64,000 nt of DNA. Source: Rhizobiales bacterium 62-47 (GTDB lineage: Bacteria; Pseudomonadota; Alphaproteobacteria; Rhizobiales; Xanthobacteraceae). Of the stretch, positions 28,105 through 36,384 are shown in pieces; position 1 is the stretch's first letter, and the number at the start of each line of letters is the position of its first letter. A model generated the notes under the pieces. The model saw only the letters and a program-made list of their open reading frames with translations. It searched no databases and was not told the origin of the DNA. The stretch lies in the NCBI GenBank assembly GCA_001899255.1, contig MKVX01000011.1:186001-250000 (forward strand), in the 5' to 3' direction. The position numbers and the translations under genes were made by a program.

Positions 28105-28287
28105 TCTGTATCCTATGGGTCGTTGGATCACCCGTCGCCAGCCCTTCGGGTACACCAGCGCCAGCGCTGGGCAAAGCCAAATTTTACCTTGAAATGGCTC
28201 TGTTTTGCTGGCTTCCGGTTATCGCTGGAATAGTCGTGTCATCAGGGTGTTCTATTCACTGAAAGTCTTTTCCGTGATGGCGGCCCA

Positions 28288-28776
28288 ATGAACGCGTTCC
28301 ACGAGAGTGTCGAAGCCATGATCCCGGCGCTGCGCCGTTATGCGCGAGCCCTGGCGCGCGATGCCGACATCGCCGACGATCTGGTGCAGGATACGCTGGT
28401 GCGGGCGCTGCGCTCGGAGCGGCTGTTTCATGGCGGCGATCTGCGCAGCTGGCTCTACACCATTCTGACCAATCTCAATCGCAATCGACGGCGCTCGCTG
28501 GCGCGCAAGCCGGTGCTGACGCCGCTGCTCGACACTGCCACAGAGGCCAGCGGTACCGAGGCCGAGAGCCGTGACATCGCCCGCGCACTGGCCACGCTCG
28601 CCGAAGAGCAGCGTTCGGTGTTATTGTTGGTGACGCTCGAAGGCCTCAGCTATCGCGAAGTCGCCGATATTCAAGGCGTTCCGATCGGCACCGTGATGTC
28701 GCGACTCGCGCGCGCCCGTGCCCACGTCAAAGCCGTGATCGAAGGCGAGCGCCCGGCGCTGCGCCGCGTGAAATGA
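28288..28776 (+). CDS. ECF-type RNA polymerase sigma factor
   Basis: 162 residues. Region 2 is PALRRYARALARDADIADDL then VQDTLVRALRSERLF, and region 4 is LATLAEEQRSVLLLVTLEGL then SYREVADIQGVPIGTVMSRL. No extra domains. It is followed 21 bases later by a membrane anti-sigma factor, the usual sigma/anti-sigma arrangement, so it is likely held inactive until an envelope or other signal. It lacks the companion PhyR, so it is not the general-stress EcfG system. The promoter it uses could not be recognised. Confidence 0.9.
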   Translation: MNAFHESVEAMIPALRRYARALARDADIADDLVQDTLVRALRSERLFHGGDLRSWLYTILTNLNRNRRRSLARKPVLTPLLDTATEASGTEAESRDIARALATLAEEQRSVLLLVTLEGLSYREVADIQGVPIGTVMSRLARARAHVKAVIEGERPALRRVK

Positions 28777-28797
28777 ATTGAGCGAAGAAGAGCAGCC

Positions 28798-29571
28798 ATG
28801 ACTGAACCGAACATTCCCGTCACCGAAGACGAACTGCACGCCTATGTCGATAACGAATTGCCCGCGGAGCGCCGCAGCGATGTCGAGGCATGGCTGGCGA
28901 CGCATCCGGATGATGCCGAGCAGGTCAAGGCATGGCGCGCGATGAGCGAGGCGCTGCACGCCCGCTATGATTCCGTCGCCGACGAAGCGGTGCCGAAGCG
29001 ACTGGAGATCGAGCAACTGGTGCGGCAGCCGCGCAAGTGGATGTATGGCGCCATCGCCGCAACGCTGCTGGCCTTCATCGCCGGCGGCGGCGCGGGCTGG
29101 CTGGCGCATGGCGCGGCGGCCTCGCCGTCATCGTTCCGCAGCTTCACCGTCGATGCGCTGCAGGCCCACCGGCTCTATGTCGTCGAGGTACGTCATCCGG
29201 TCGAGGTCGAGGCGTCGGAGCGCGCGCACATGCAGCAGTGGCTGTCGAAGCGCGTCGGCTACACCATCAAGGCACCGGAGCTTGACGCCGCAGGGTTGAA
29301 GCTGGTCGGTGGCCGCCTGTTGCCCGGACCGCAGGCGCCCGCAGCGTTCCTGATGTATGAGAGCCCGACCGGCGAACGCTTCACGCTTTACACCTCGCGG
29401 GCGGCGACGCCGACCACGCAGATGCGCTATGCCACGCGCGCCAATGACGGCGCGTTGTACTGGGCGGATCGCGGCGTCGGCTATGTGCTGTCCGGTCCTG
29501 ACGACAACAAGGCGCGGCTGCAGCAGGTCGCGCGCGCGGTCTACGACCAGACCGAGAAGAACGGCGGCTGA
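28798..29571 (+). CDS. Membrane-bound anti-sigma factor
   Basis: 257 residues. The N-terminal region VTEDELHAYVDNELPAERRS then DVEAWLATHPDDAEQVKAWR is the anti-sigma domain that binds ECF sigma factors. It has no His-x3-Cys-x2-Cys zinc motif, so a redox zinc switch is unlikely. One membrane helix, WMYGAIAATLLAFIAGGGAGW, lies near residues 80-100. The C-terminal domain (about residues 115-257) faces the periplasm and has VTFTLYTSR-like beta strands (GERFTLYTSRAATP, GVGYVLSGPDDNKARLQQVA). The signal it senses is unknown. It is co-transcribed with the sigma gene. Confidence 0.85.
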   Translation: MTEPNIPVTEDELHAYVDNELPAERRSDVEAWLATHPDDAEQVKAWRAMSEALHARYDSVADEAVPKRLEIEQLVRQPRKWMYGAIAATLLAFIAGGGAGWLAHGAAASPSSFRSFTVDALQAHRLYVVEVRHPVEVEASERAHMQQWLSKRVGYTIKAPELDAAGLKLVGGRLLPGPQAPAAFLMYESPTGERFTLYTSRAATPTTQMRYATRANDGALYWADRGVGYVLSGPDDNKARLQQVARAVYDQTEKNGG

Positions 29572-29603
29572 AGTTCGGGCGTTGGCGCAATCGTTACATC
29601 GCT

Positions 29604-29720
29604 CGTCATTGCGAGGAACGTCAGCGACGAAGCAATCCAGAATCATCGCAGAAAGACTGGATTGCCTCGCGGAGCCTGTCATCGGTCCGGCGAAGCCGGA
29701 CCCGTTGGCTCGCAATGACG
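29604..29720. repeat. Palindromic intergenic repeat, family C ('CGTCATTGCGAGG')
   Basis: CGTCATTGCGAGGAACG...GAAGCAATCCAG pairs with CTGGATTGCCTCGC...GGCTCGCAATGACG. This element type is very common between rhizobial genes. It separates the anti-sigma gene from the convergent DnaJ-like gene. Confidence 0.75.
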
Positions 29721-29743
29721 CCTCAGGGTGACGGCGGATTGTA

Positions 29744-30733
29744 TTACCCCAGATCGCTGCGCGGATTGTAGGGGTGGCCGTCGCGCCACTTGTGCATCAG
29801 CGCTTCCAGTTCGGCGTCGTGGCCGTCCGGCAGCATGATGCGCGTGGTGACGAACAGGTCGCCGGAAGCACCGGCGCCTTTCGGCAGCCCCTTGCCCTTG
29901 AGCCGGAAAGTCCGTCCGCTCGAAGTGTTCTTCGGGATCGACAGTTCGACCGCACCGCCCAGCGTCGGCACCCGCACCTTGCCGCCGAGCACGGCTTCAT
30001 ACAGCGTGATCGGCAGTTCGAGCCGCAGATCGTTGCCGTCGACCTTGAAGAACGCATGCGGCGCGACGGTTACCGTGATCATCAGATCGCCGGGACGATG
30101 ACCGGGCACGCTCTCGCCCTGGCCCTTGAGGCGGATCTGCTGACCGGTGGTAACGCCTGCCGGAATCTTGACGTTGAGTTCCTTGCCGCTCGGCAGCCGG
30201 ACGCGTTTCTCCGCGCCCTTGGCCGCCTCCTCCAGCGTCACCGTCATCGCGACGTTGAGATCGAGATCAGGCGCGCCGAAGCCGCCGCCATCGAACTCGA
30301 AAGTCTGCGCGCCGCCACGGCCACCGCGCGCGGCACCTGCCGCCGCGCCGCCGAACATGCTGTTGAGGATATCCTCGAACCCCGCGCCACCGCCGCCGAA
30401 GCCAGCCTGACCGCCGCGTCCGCCGGTGCGGAAGGTGAAATTCTCGAAACCGGGGCCACCCGGCGCACCGCGCGGACCCGCGCCGCCTCCAGGGAAACCC
30501 TGAAAGCGCGGCTTGCCCTCGGCGTCGATCTCGCCCCGGTCGAACTGCTTGCGCTTGGCTTCGTCGCCGATGATCTCGTTAGCGGAGTTCACCTCGGCAA
30601 AACGCTCGGCAGCCTTTGGATCGTTCTTGTTGGCGTCGGGGTGATGCTTCTTCGCAAGCTTGCGATAAGCGCTCTTGATCGCCGCGGCGCTGGCGCTCCG
30701 CTGCACCCCCAAGACCTCATAGGGGTCGCGCAT
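29744..30733 (-). CDS. DnaJ/CbpA-like co-chaperone
   Basis: 329 residues. The N-terminal J domain has the HPD motif (KKHHPDANKND) with MRDPYEVLGVQRSASAAAIK before it. A Gly/Phe-rich linker follows (residues about 75-145, GGRGGQAGFGGGGAGFEDIL). There is no zinc-finger cysteine cluster, so it is a type II/CbpA-like protein. The C-terminal substrate-binding part has VRLPSGKELNVKIPAGVTTG and KGQGESVPGHRPGDLMITVT, ending LPKGAGASGDLFVTTRIMLP. It stimulates DnaK ATPase in the cytoplasm. Confidence 0.9.
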   Translation of the reverse strand: MRDPYEVLGVQRSASAAAIKSAYRKLAKKHHPDANKNDPKAAERFAEVNSANEIIGDEAKRKQFDRGEIDAEGKPRFQGFPGGGAGPRGAPGGPGFENFTFRTGGRGGQAGFGGGGAGFEDILNSMFGGAAAGAARGGRGGAQTFEFDGGGFGAPDLDLNVAMTVTLEEAAKGAEKRVRLPSGKELNVKIPAGVTTGQQIRLKGQGESVPGHRPGDLMITVTVAPHAFFKVDGNDLRLELPITLYEAVLGGKVRVPTLGGAVELSIPKNTSSGRTFRLKGKGLPKGAGASGDLFVTTRIMLPDGHDAELEALMHKWRDGHPYNPRSDLG

Positions 30734-30838
30734 CCGTCTCGTCTCCTTCGGGAATTCAAACTATGGGCTGCCCGCCCACCTCGTTTACATCTGGGGTCTT
30801 CGTGGCATTTTTGCAACGGGCCTGATTGGATGGCCCGC

Positions 30839-31279
30839 TCAGCTTTCCTTCCAGGGCCGCAACGTCCGAATTTCCCAACGGCCGCCCTCTACCCGGCAAC
30901 CGGCGCCCTGCAACCAGCTTTCCGACGTCCCGTTGACATAGCTTGCCAGAAAATCCCGGCACGTGCGCCCCTCCGACGAATAGGCGCTGGCCAGCGGCGT
31001 CACCGAGCCGCGCGCGCCGGTCGACGGATTCTGCCAGGGCTGGCTAAAATCCTTGCCGCCCCGGGTCAGCACATCCGACGCCGCGGTCCGGGCGAAGGCC
31101 AGGTCAGCATCGGTCGGGCGGGCCTTGTGGGAGGGCGTCAACGGGATCGACCCGGTCACGTCCTGCACGTCAGGGCCCGCATCTTTCTGGGCAAACAGGC
31201 TGTCGAGCTTGGAGACGCTGCAGCCGCCGAGCGGCAGGCCGATTAGAATTGCTGTCATCAGCACACCCATCGGGCGCAT
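30839..31279 (-). CDS. Putative exported lipoprotein, RT0821-type surface antigen
   Basis: About 146 residues from ATG 31279 (alternatives at 31270 and 31258). The signal ends in a lipobox-like LIGLPLGGCSVSKLD with Cys near residue 23. The C-terminal part (CRDFLASYVNGTSESWLQGA, GCRVEGGRWEIRTL) matches the 17-kDa/RT0821 surface-antigen tail found in alphaproteobacteria. It is probably anchored in the outer membrane. It lies divergently from pdxH; the 102-base gap should hold both promoters. Confidence 0.7.
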   Translation of the reverse strand: MRPMGVLMTAILIGLPLGGCSVSKLDSLFAQKDAGPDVQDVTGSIPLTPSHKARPTDADLAFARTAASDVLTRGGKDFSQPWQNPSTGARGSVTPLASAYSSEGRTCRDFLASYVNGTSESWLQGAGCRVEGGRWEIRTLRPWKES

Positions 31280-31381
31280 GGCCGATAGGCCAACGCGCAA
31301 CGGTGCCTTATATAAGCATGGCCGGTATAAGGACCGTAATGGGCTCTGGGCAGCAGGCCGACGCAATTCGGAACTCCAAAC

Positions 31382-32023
31382 ATGACCGATACCACCACCA
31401 TCAAACACCAAAGCCAGTTAACGTCTGGTGATTTCACCGAAGCGGAGAATCCATTTGCGCTGTTCGCCGAATGGTTTGCCGAAGCGGAGCGCAGCGAGCC
31501 GAACGATCCCAACGCCATGGCGCTGGCGACGGTCGATGCCAGCGGCCTGCCCGACGTGCGCATGGTGCTGATGAAGGGCTATGATACCGACGGCTTCGTG
31601 TTCTACAGCCATCTCGCCAGCCAGAAGGGCCGCGAGCTTGCCGGCAATCCCAAGGCGGCGCTGCTGTTTCACTGGAAATCGCTGCGCCGGCAGGTGCGCG
31701 TGCGCGGCCCGGTGACGCCGGTGACCGAGGCCGAGGCCGATGCCTATTTCGCGACCCGGCCGAAGCAGGCGCAGATCGGCGCCTGGGCCAGCAAGCAATC
31801 GCAGCCGCTGGAAAGCCGCTTCGCCTTCGAGCAGGCCATCGCCAAGGTTGCGGCCAAGCACATCATCGGCGACGTGCCACGGCCGCCGGGCTGGAGCGGC
31901 TGGCGCATCACGCCGATGCATATCGAATTCTGGCACGACCGGCCATTCCGGCTGCACGACCGCATTGCATTCGACCGTACCGCTCCCGACATGGCATGGA
32001 CCAAGACTCGACTATATCCGTAG
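31382..32023 (+). CDS. pdxH: Pyridoxamine/pyridoxine 5'-phosphate oxidase
   Basis: 213 residues. It oxidises PNP or PMP to pyridoxal 5'-phosphate using FMN, in vitamin B6 synthesis and salvage. Motifs are [60 protein letters not shown], and the C-terminal signature [20 protein letters not shown] with the closing WTKTRLYP. The length is typical. Confidence 0.96.
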   Translation: MTDTTTIKHQSQLTSGDFTEAENPFALFAEWFAEAERSEPNDPNAMALATVDASGLPDVRMVLMKGYDTDGFVFYSHLASQKGRELAGNPKAALLFHWKSLRRQVRVRGPVTPVTEAEADAYFATRPKQAQIGAWASKQSQPLESRFAFEQAIAKVAAKHIIGDVPRPPGWSGWRITPMHIEFWHDRPFRLHDRIAFDRTAPDMAWTKTRLYP

Positions 32024-32157
32024 AGTGATGGTCGTCGTGGCTCGATGTGCCCCAGCTCTCCGCGTCCTTACGATCCTGCTCCTGCAAGACCTGTGACCCC
32101 ACTGGTCTTGGATGTCCGGCACGCCGCCGCACCTGACCAGAACCGAGAGAACCGTTC

Positions 32158-32913
32158 ATGACCAACCCCACCAGCAATGCGCCCCGCCGGACCATGCTGC
32201 TGACCGGCGCAAGCCGCGGTATCGGCCACGCGACGGTGATCCGCTTCTCCAGTGCAGGCTGGCGCGTGCTGACCTGCTCGCGGCATCCGTTTCCCGAAGA
32301 GTGCCCGTGGGGCGCCGGGCCGGAAGATCATGTCCAGGTCGATCTCGCCGATCACGACGATACGCAGCGTGCCATCGAGGAGATCCGCGAACGGCTCGAA
32401 GGCGACTCCTTGCATGCGCTGGTCAACAACGCCGCGATCTCGCCGAAAGCCGACGGCGGCGGCCGCCTCAGTTCGATCGATACCGACATCGACACCTGGA
32501 GCCACGTGTTTCGCGTCAACTTCTTCGCGCCGATCATGATGGCGCGGGGCCTGCTGAACGAGCTGAAGGCGGCCAAGGGATCGGTGGTGAACGTCACCTC
32601 GATTGCCGGCTCGCGTGTGCATCCATTCGCAGGCGCGGCCTATGCGACATCGAAAGCCGCGCTGGCGGCGCTGACCCGCGAGATGGCTTCGGACTTCGGC
32701 CGCTTCGGCATTCGCGTCAATGCCATCGCGCCGGGCGAGATCGACACCGCGATCCTGTCACCGGGCACCGAGAAAATCGTCGAAAGCCAGATTCCGCTGC
32801 GCCGGCTCGGCACGCCGGACGAAGTGGCGAAGATCATCTACGTGCTGTGTTCGGAAACGTCGTCTTACGTCAACGGCGCGGAAATCCACATCAACGGCGG
32901 CCAGCACGTCTAG
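32158..32913 (+). CDS. Short-chain dehydrogenase/reductase (SDR) family oxidoreductase
   Basis: 251 residues, classical SDR. The cofactor motif TGASRGIGHATVIRF is followed by NNAAISPKADGG, VVNVTSIAGSRVHPFAG and the catalytic Tyr-x3-Lys in AYATSKAALAALTREMA, then NAIAPGEIDTAILSPGTE. It resembles FabG-like NAD(P)H reductases, but the insertion VPFGEEC-like region before residue 50 (FPEECPWGAGPEDHVQVDLA) gives no clear substrate. It lies 135 bases after pdxH and has an ATG with a reasonable ribosome site. Confidence 0.88.
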   Translation: MTNPTSNAPRRTMLLTGASRGIGHATVIRFSSAGWRVLTCSRHPFPEECPWGAGPEDHVQVDLADHDDTQRAIEEIRERLEGDSLHALVNNAAISPKADGGGRLSSIDTDIDTWSHVFRVNFFAPIMMARGLLNELKAAKGSVVNVTSIAGSRVHPFAGAAYATSKAALAALTREMASDFGRFGIRVNAIAPGEIDTAILSPGTEKIVESQIPLRRLGTPDEVAKIIYVLCSETSSYVNGAEIHINGGQHV

Positions 32914-33007
32914 CGCGCATTCCGCAAAAGTGGATGTTAGCCGGCCGCGTTGCCCGTCAGGCAACGACGATGTCGTGCATCGTCGTCACCGGATGGTGAA
33001 TTTTGTG

Positions 33008-33211
33008 TCACACGCAGGTGGCGCGGAAACCGTTGCCAGCATCGAGGCTGGAACATTCGTCTTCGGACTCGCCTTCAGCAAGCCAGGCTCCGCAATGCGA
33101 ACAATAATTCGGGCTGGGGATCAACGCCTGAGGAGTCGCGGAATGTGTCCGTTGCCGATAGGCGGAGAAATCGATCACGTTGCGTCCGCGGGTGGCAATT
33201 TTTTGTAGCAT
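33008..33211 (-). CDS. Small hypothetical protein with a Cys-x2-Cys motif
   Basis: 67 residues from ATG 33211 with GAGGA well placed upstream. The sequence MLQKIATRGRNVIDFSAYRQ...SPNYCSHCGAWLAEGESEDE then CSSLDAG is a kind seen in Bradyrhizobium relatives, where the Cys-x2-Cys pair and a later Cys might bind zinc. No function is known. It appears to be its own unit. Confidence 0.6.
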   Translation of the reverse strand: MLQKIATRGRNVIDFSAYRQRTHSATPQALIPSPNYCSHCGAWLAEGESEDECSSLDAGNGFRATCV

Positions 33212-33466
33212 GGGGTCCTCACTTGGCTGTGAGGCTTATCGCAGAAACCCTTAGCTCAATCGTTCAGCGCAACGCTCAAATTTTACCATTGGAATTGTGG
33301 CGGGTTCCAGCCGCCGCGAGAAATGCAGGAAACCCGCATGTCTCAAGCGGATTCTTGATTCATCGCGCGCAGGTGCAACGAACCGTTCATCCTGAATGAC
33401 AAATGAAGATCACAACCGGCAATGGCGCATCGGCAGCGGCCACAGCGCGGATCGCCGACCAAAGTC

Positions 33467-34447
33467 TTACAGCCACTTCTTCCATTTGAAGAACATGTAC
33501 GGCCCGATCGCAGCGAACAGCATGGCGATCAGCGCCGCCGGATAACCGTGCGGCCATTCCAGTTCCGGCATCGCCCGGAAGTTCATGCCGTAGATCGATG
33601 CGATCAGCGTCGGCGGCATCAACACCACCGCCATCACCGAGAACAGCTTGATGATGTTGTTCTGCTCGAGATTGACGACGCCGAGCATCGCGTCGAGCAC
33701 AAAGGTGATCTTGTTGGACAGATAGGATGCGTGATCCGACAGCGAAGCGACGTCGCGTTGCAACGTCTTGAGTTGCGCGCGCATCTCCTTCGACCACTTC
33801 ACGTTGTCGGCTTCGGCGATGACGAAGGTGACGACGCGGCCGATCGACACAAGACTCTCGCGCACCTTGGATGTGAGGTCGCCCTTGCGGCCGATGGCGA
33901 TCAGAATATCGGAATAGCGTTTGGCGTGGCCGGTGCGCGCCGACCCCTCGGGTTCGAAGATGGCGCGGCTGACCGAGTCGACGTCGGCGCCGGCACGCTC
34001 GAGAATATCGGCGCAGCGATCGACCACCGCTTCGAGCAATTCGAGCAGCACGCCTTCGCCATTGAGACCGGCGGATGAACTGCGTCCGAGTTTGTTCTCC
34101 ACCAGCGCGAACGGCTTCGGCATGTCATAACGCACCGTCACGAGCCGGTGCCCGGATAGAATGAACGTGACCGGCGTGGTGCGCGGCGTATCGGAATCCG
34201 AACCGCACATCACAATCGCCGTCATGTAGCGGCCGCCGTTCTCGACATAGAGCCGGCTGGAAATCTCGATCTCCTGCATCTCTTCGCGAGTCGGAACCGC
34301 GATGCCGACCAGGCGCTCAACGGCGCGATCTTCCTCCGGAGTCGGATTGACCATGTCCACCCACACCGCACTGTCATGCAGCACGTCCGGGTCCACCCCT
34401 TCAACGCGCTTCAGGGCGGTGCCGGACGGCGCGAATATCGTCAGCAT
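33467..34447 (-). CDS. corA: CorA-family magnesium/cobalt transporter
   Basis: 326 residues from ATG 34447 (MLTIFAPSGTALKRVEGVDP). A long N-terminal cytoplasmic domain with acidic helices ends in a coiled stretch (WSKEMRAQLKTLQRDVASLS). Two C-terminal membrane helices follow: VVNLEQNNIIKLFSVMAVVL and ALIAMLFAAIGPYMFFKW. Between them is the pore motif YGMNFRAMPELEWPHGYP (GMN). CorA forms pentameric Mg2+ channels in the inner membrane. Confidence 0.93.
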   Translation of the reverse strand: MLTIFAPSGTALKRVEGVDPDVLHDSAVWVDMVNPTPEEDRAVERLVGIAVPTREEMQEIEISSRLYVENGGRYMTAIVMCGSDSDTPRTTPVTFILSGHRLVTVRYDMPKPFALVENKLGRSSSAGLNGEGVLLELLEAVVDRCADILERAGADVDSVSRAIFEPEGSARTGHAKRYSDILIAIGRKGDLTSKVRESLVSIGRVVTFVIAEADNVKWSKEMRAQLKTLQRDVASLSDHASYLSNKITFVLDAMLGVVNLEQNNIIKLFSVMAVVLMPPTLIASIYGMNFRAMPELEWPHGYPAALIAMLFAAIGPYMFFKWKKWL

Positions 34448-34828
34448 GGGGACACTCCGGACGGATACTGGGACAGGCTCGAGGCAGCGGATTGTCGCGG
34501 GCGATGCCATTGAGTGCGCCGATCTCTTCGATTCGGGCAAGCATTTCATCGCGCTGCGACGGCGCTGCGACCGTCTGCACGCCAACCATGACAGCGACAT
34601 GTCAGAGGAGGCGTCGCGTGCGAGGTCTGCTCGATGTGGCGGCGGCCACGGCAGGTTTGCGGCAAAAATGCCACAACCGCCATGTTGCAGAGCAAAGGAG
34701 GCCTCTAAGTGCTGGAATTGTGGCCGGTTTCGGAGATAATAAAGTTCACCAGAATCGTGGCGATTGTCGCTTTGGTTAGGCGCCCAGATGCGCCGTTTTA
34801 GCTATTTTAATCGGGTTTGGATCGGGTG
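34448..34828. other. Divergent intergenic region between corA and the first L,D-transpeptidase
   Basis: 381 bases, no gene or repeat. It must carry the promoters of both units. No Mg2+-responsive leader or other riboswitch could be recognised. Confidence 0.4.
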
Positions 34829-35512
34829 ATGTCGTCGCTTGTAAAACTGGCCATCGTGGCCGCGGGATTGATGCTGTCGGGCTGCGTCGAGACGACAGCG
34901 ACCCACTTCGAGGCGACCAACACCAGTAACTTCAAACCCCATGACAAGGAGCTGCTTGCCAAGGTCAGCTACGTCAATACCCCGGTTGCCGAACCCTACC
35001 GCCGCGCCATCGTCGACTACCACCGCAAGGAAGCGCCGGGTTCGATCATGGTCGATTCCGACAACCATTATCTCTACTACGTGCTCGATGGCGGCAAGGC
35101 GATCCGTTACGGCATCACCGTAGGCGAGGAAGCCATGGCGTGGTCCGGCATCGCCAAGGTCGGCAGCAAGACAGAGTGGCCAGCCTGGCACCCGACGCCC
35201 GGCGAGATCGAGCGCCTCGGCGTTCCGAAATACGTCGCGCCCGGCCCGGACAATCCCATGGGATCGCGCGCGCTCTACCTCTATGCCAACGGCAAGGACA
35301 CGCTGTTCCGCATTCACGGCACCAACCAGCCGGAATACATCGGTTCGTCGATTTCCTCGGGCTGCATCCGCATGACTAACGAGGACGTCATCGATCTGTA
35401 CAATCGCGTCAATCTCGGCACGGTCGTCGTGGTGCTCGAACCGAAGCACGGCGACTCGCCCTACAATCCGAAGCTGGCGCTGCAAGGCGGCTCGCTCAAC
35501 GGGAATTACTGA
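34829..35512 (+). CDS. L,D-transpeptidase lipoprotein, first tandem copy
   Basis: 227 residues from ATG 34829. The N-terminus has a lipobox (VAAGLMLSGCVETT, Cys after Gly). The YkuD/ErfK domain includes KEAPGSIMVDSDNHYLYYVL at the start and the active site IHGTNQPEYIGSSISSGCIR, with a His and catalytic Cys in SSGCIRM. These enzymes form 3-3 peptidoglycan cross-links or attach proteins to the wall in the periplasm. The next gene is a paralogue with about two-thirds or more identical residues and the same layout. Confidence 0.9.
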   Translation: MSSLVKLAIVAAGLMLSGCVETTATHFEATNTSNFKPHDKELLAKVSYVNTPVAEPYRRAIVDYHRKEAPGSIMVDSDNHYLYYVLDGGKAIRYGITVGEEAMAWSGIAKVGSKTEWPAWHPTPGEIERLGVPKYVAPGPDNPMGSRALYLYANGKDTLFRIHGTNQPEYIGSSISSGCIRMTNEDVIDLYNRVNLGTVVVVLEPKHGDSPYNPKLALQGGSLNGNY

Positions 35513-35643
35513 CGTTAACGATTTGGCAATAAGAGCGCTGGATTGCTCAGCGCTCGACCACCGGCCCCGCCGGATCGAACTGAAGCACGTTGTCGCGCAA
35601 CAGAGCGGCAATCCATCTCCGTCAAGCAGATTGGACCACGTTG

Positions 35644-36306
35644 ATGTCGCTACTCACCAAGCTGGGACTTCTCGCCGTCGGCCTGATGCTGGCAGGGTGC
35701 CAGACCGCCACGCAGTTCGAGGCTTCGAACACCAATCAGTTCAAGCCGCGCGACAAGGAACTGATGGCCAAGATCCGCTACGTCAACACGCCGGTGCCGG
35801 AGCCCTACCGCCGCGCCATTGTCGATTATCATCGCAAGGAAGCGCCGGGCTCGATCATGGTCGATTCCGACAATCACTATCTCTACTACGTGCTGGATAA
35901 CGGCAAGGCGATCCGCTACGGCGTTACCGTCGGCGAGGAAGCGCTGGCGTTCTCCGGCGTCGCCCGTGTCGGCAACATGCGCGAATGGCCGGACTGGATT
36001 CCGACCGCCGACATTCACAAGCGCATCGAAGGCCTTCCGGCGCGCGTGGCCGGCGGCCCAGACAACCCACTCGGCGCGCGTGCGCTCTACCTCTATCAGG
36101 GCAACAAGGACACGTTGTTCCGCATCCACGGCACCAACCAGCCGGAATATATCGGCGCGTCGATCTCCTCGGGCTGCATCCGCATGCTGAACGAAGACGT
36201 CATCGACCTTTACAACCGCGTCAAGCCGGGAACGCTGGTGGTGGTGCTCGAACCCAAGCACGGCGACTCGCCCTACAAGCCGCAACTGGCGCTGCAAGGC
36301 GGCTAG
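35644..36306 (+). CDS. L,D-transpeptidase lipoprotein, second tandem copy
   Basis: 220 residues from ATG 35644. The lipobox is AVGLMLAGCQTATQ. The catalytic segment is RIHGTNQPEYIGASISSGCI followed by RM. It differs from the first copy mainly in the loop around ADIHKRIEGLPARVAG and in a shorter tail. Both copies are intact, so the duplication may give different regulation or substrate choice. The gene ends at a strong terminator. Confidence 0.9.
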   Translation: MSLLTKLGLLAVGLMLAGCQTATQFEASNTNQFKPRDKELMAKIRYVNTPVPEPYRRAIVDYHRKEAPGSIMVDSDNHYLYYVLDNGKAIRYGVTVGEEALAFSGVARVGNMREWPDWIPTADIHKRIEGLPARVAGGPDNPLGARALYLYQGNKDTLFRIHGTNQPEYIGASISSGCIRMLNEDVIDLYNRVKPGTLVVVLEPKHGDSPYKPQLALQGG

Positions 36307-36333
36307 CGCCGCGGGAGACATCGGATTGAAATG

Positions 36334-36363
36334 AAAAAGCGCCGGATCATCCGGCGCTTTTTT
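36334..36363. terminator. Bidirectional intrinsic terminator
   Basis: AAAAAGCGCCGG, short loop, CCGGCGCTTTTTT. The long GC stem flanked by A and T runs works for both the transpeptidase pair and the convergent extensin-like gene. Confidence 0.9.
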
Positions 36364-36384
36364 GATGGTGCTTGCGACGGCCCA

